A DNA stretch of 57,652 bases, from positions 1 to 57,652 of the forward strand of contig JASBTR010000109.1 of assembly GCA_030148325.1 (NCBI GenBank), in the 5' to 3' direction. This DNA is from Gammaproteobacteria bacterium. Lineage in GTDB: Bacteria; Pseudomonadota; Gammaproteobacteria; UBA6429; Thiohalophilaceae. Under the pieces are notes generated by a model, which saw only the letters and a list, made by a program, of their open reading frames with translations, was not told where the DNA came from and did not search any database. Both the position numbers and the translations under genes were made by a program. This document shows, piece by piece, positions 57,592 to 57,652 of this stretch; position 1 is the stretch's first letter, and every line of letters starts with the position of its first letter.

Positions 57592-57652
57592 TCGGTCTAC
57601 CTGTGGCAAGATCAGGAATATTTGCGAGAAGACCTCCTGTCGCGCCCGCGCG

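Overview
The window is a moderately GC-rich stretch of a gammaproteobacterial chromosome. Several gene orders support this: pilMNOPQ followed by aroK-aroB and a DamX-type SPOR protein, rho-trxA divergent from rhlB, lptM-lysA-dapF-DUF484-xerC, a class I adenylate cyclase, and a four-cysteine Fnr. The low similarity to enteric layouts and the c-type cytochrome/DUF302 pair suggest a free-living lineage, perhaps Chromatiales-like, but this is inference. There is no phage, IS transposase, CRISPR array, tRNA or rRNA.

Layout. 0.2-9.3 kb: an aldolase/SDR fusion, a PAS/degenerate-GGDEF protein divergent from cyaA, DUF302 genes with a dihaem cytochrome, a DUF938 methyltransferase and a serine esterase. 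9.8-16 kb: lptM, lysA, dapF, DUF484, xerC, then a periplasmic-sensor histidine kinase with a stand-alone receiver. 16.2-21.7 kb: a TetR regulator and an envelope export module (RND exporter, LolA-like protein, beta-barrel), with matching operators in front of tetR and the RND gene. 21.9-25 kb: an unrecognised 637-aa protein ending in a P-loop, and DUF2797. 25-43.5 kb, all minus strand: pilM-N-O-P-Q, aroK, aroB, dGTPase, WGR protein, DamX-like protein, gltB, gltD, hemE. 43.7-57.6 kb: mrcA, a hypothetical, maeB, a secreted nuclease, rpmE, DUF3135, rho, trxA, rhlB, SET protein, tandem thioredoxin, DUF6165 and fnr.

The main oddities are these. pilQ and mrcA, about 5.7 kb apart, are each split by one in-frame TAG in the same octamer CTGTAGCT, at a position where a serine is expected. 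The secreted nuclease has an open signal-peptide region but only an ATT where its start should be. All three changes are explained by G:C to T:A transversions. Eight genes end in TAG, so wholesale recoding of TAG is unlikely.

About twenty palindromic intergenic elements of several families fill most gaps, often nested in one another. In two places (the histidine kinase and the outer-membrane barrel) such an element has been drawn into the 5' end of a gene and supplies part of the N-terminal leader.
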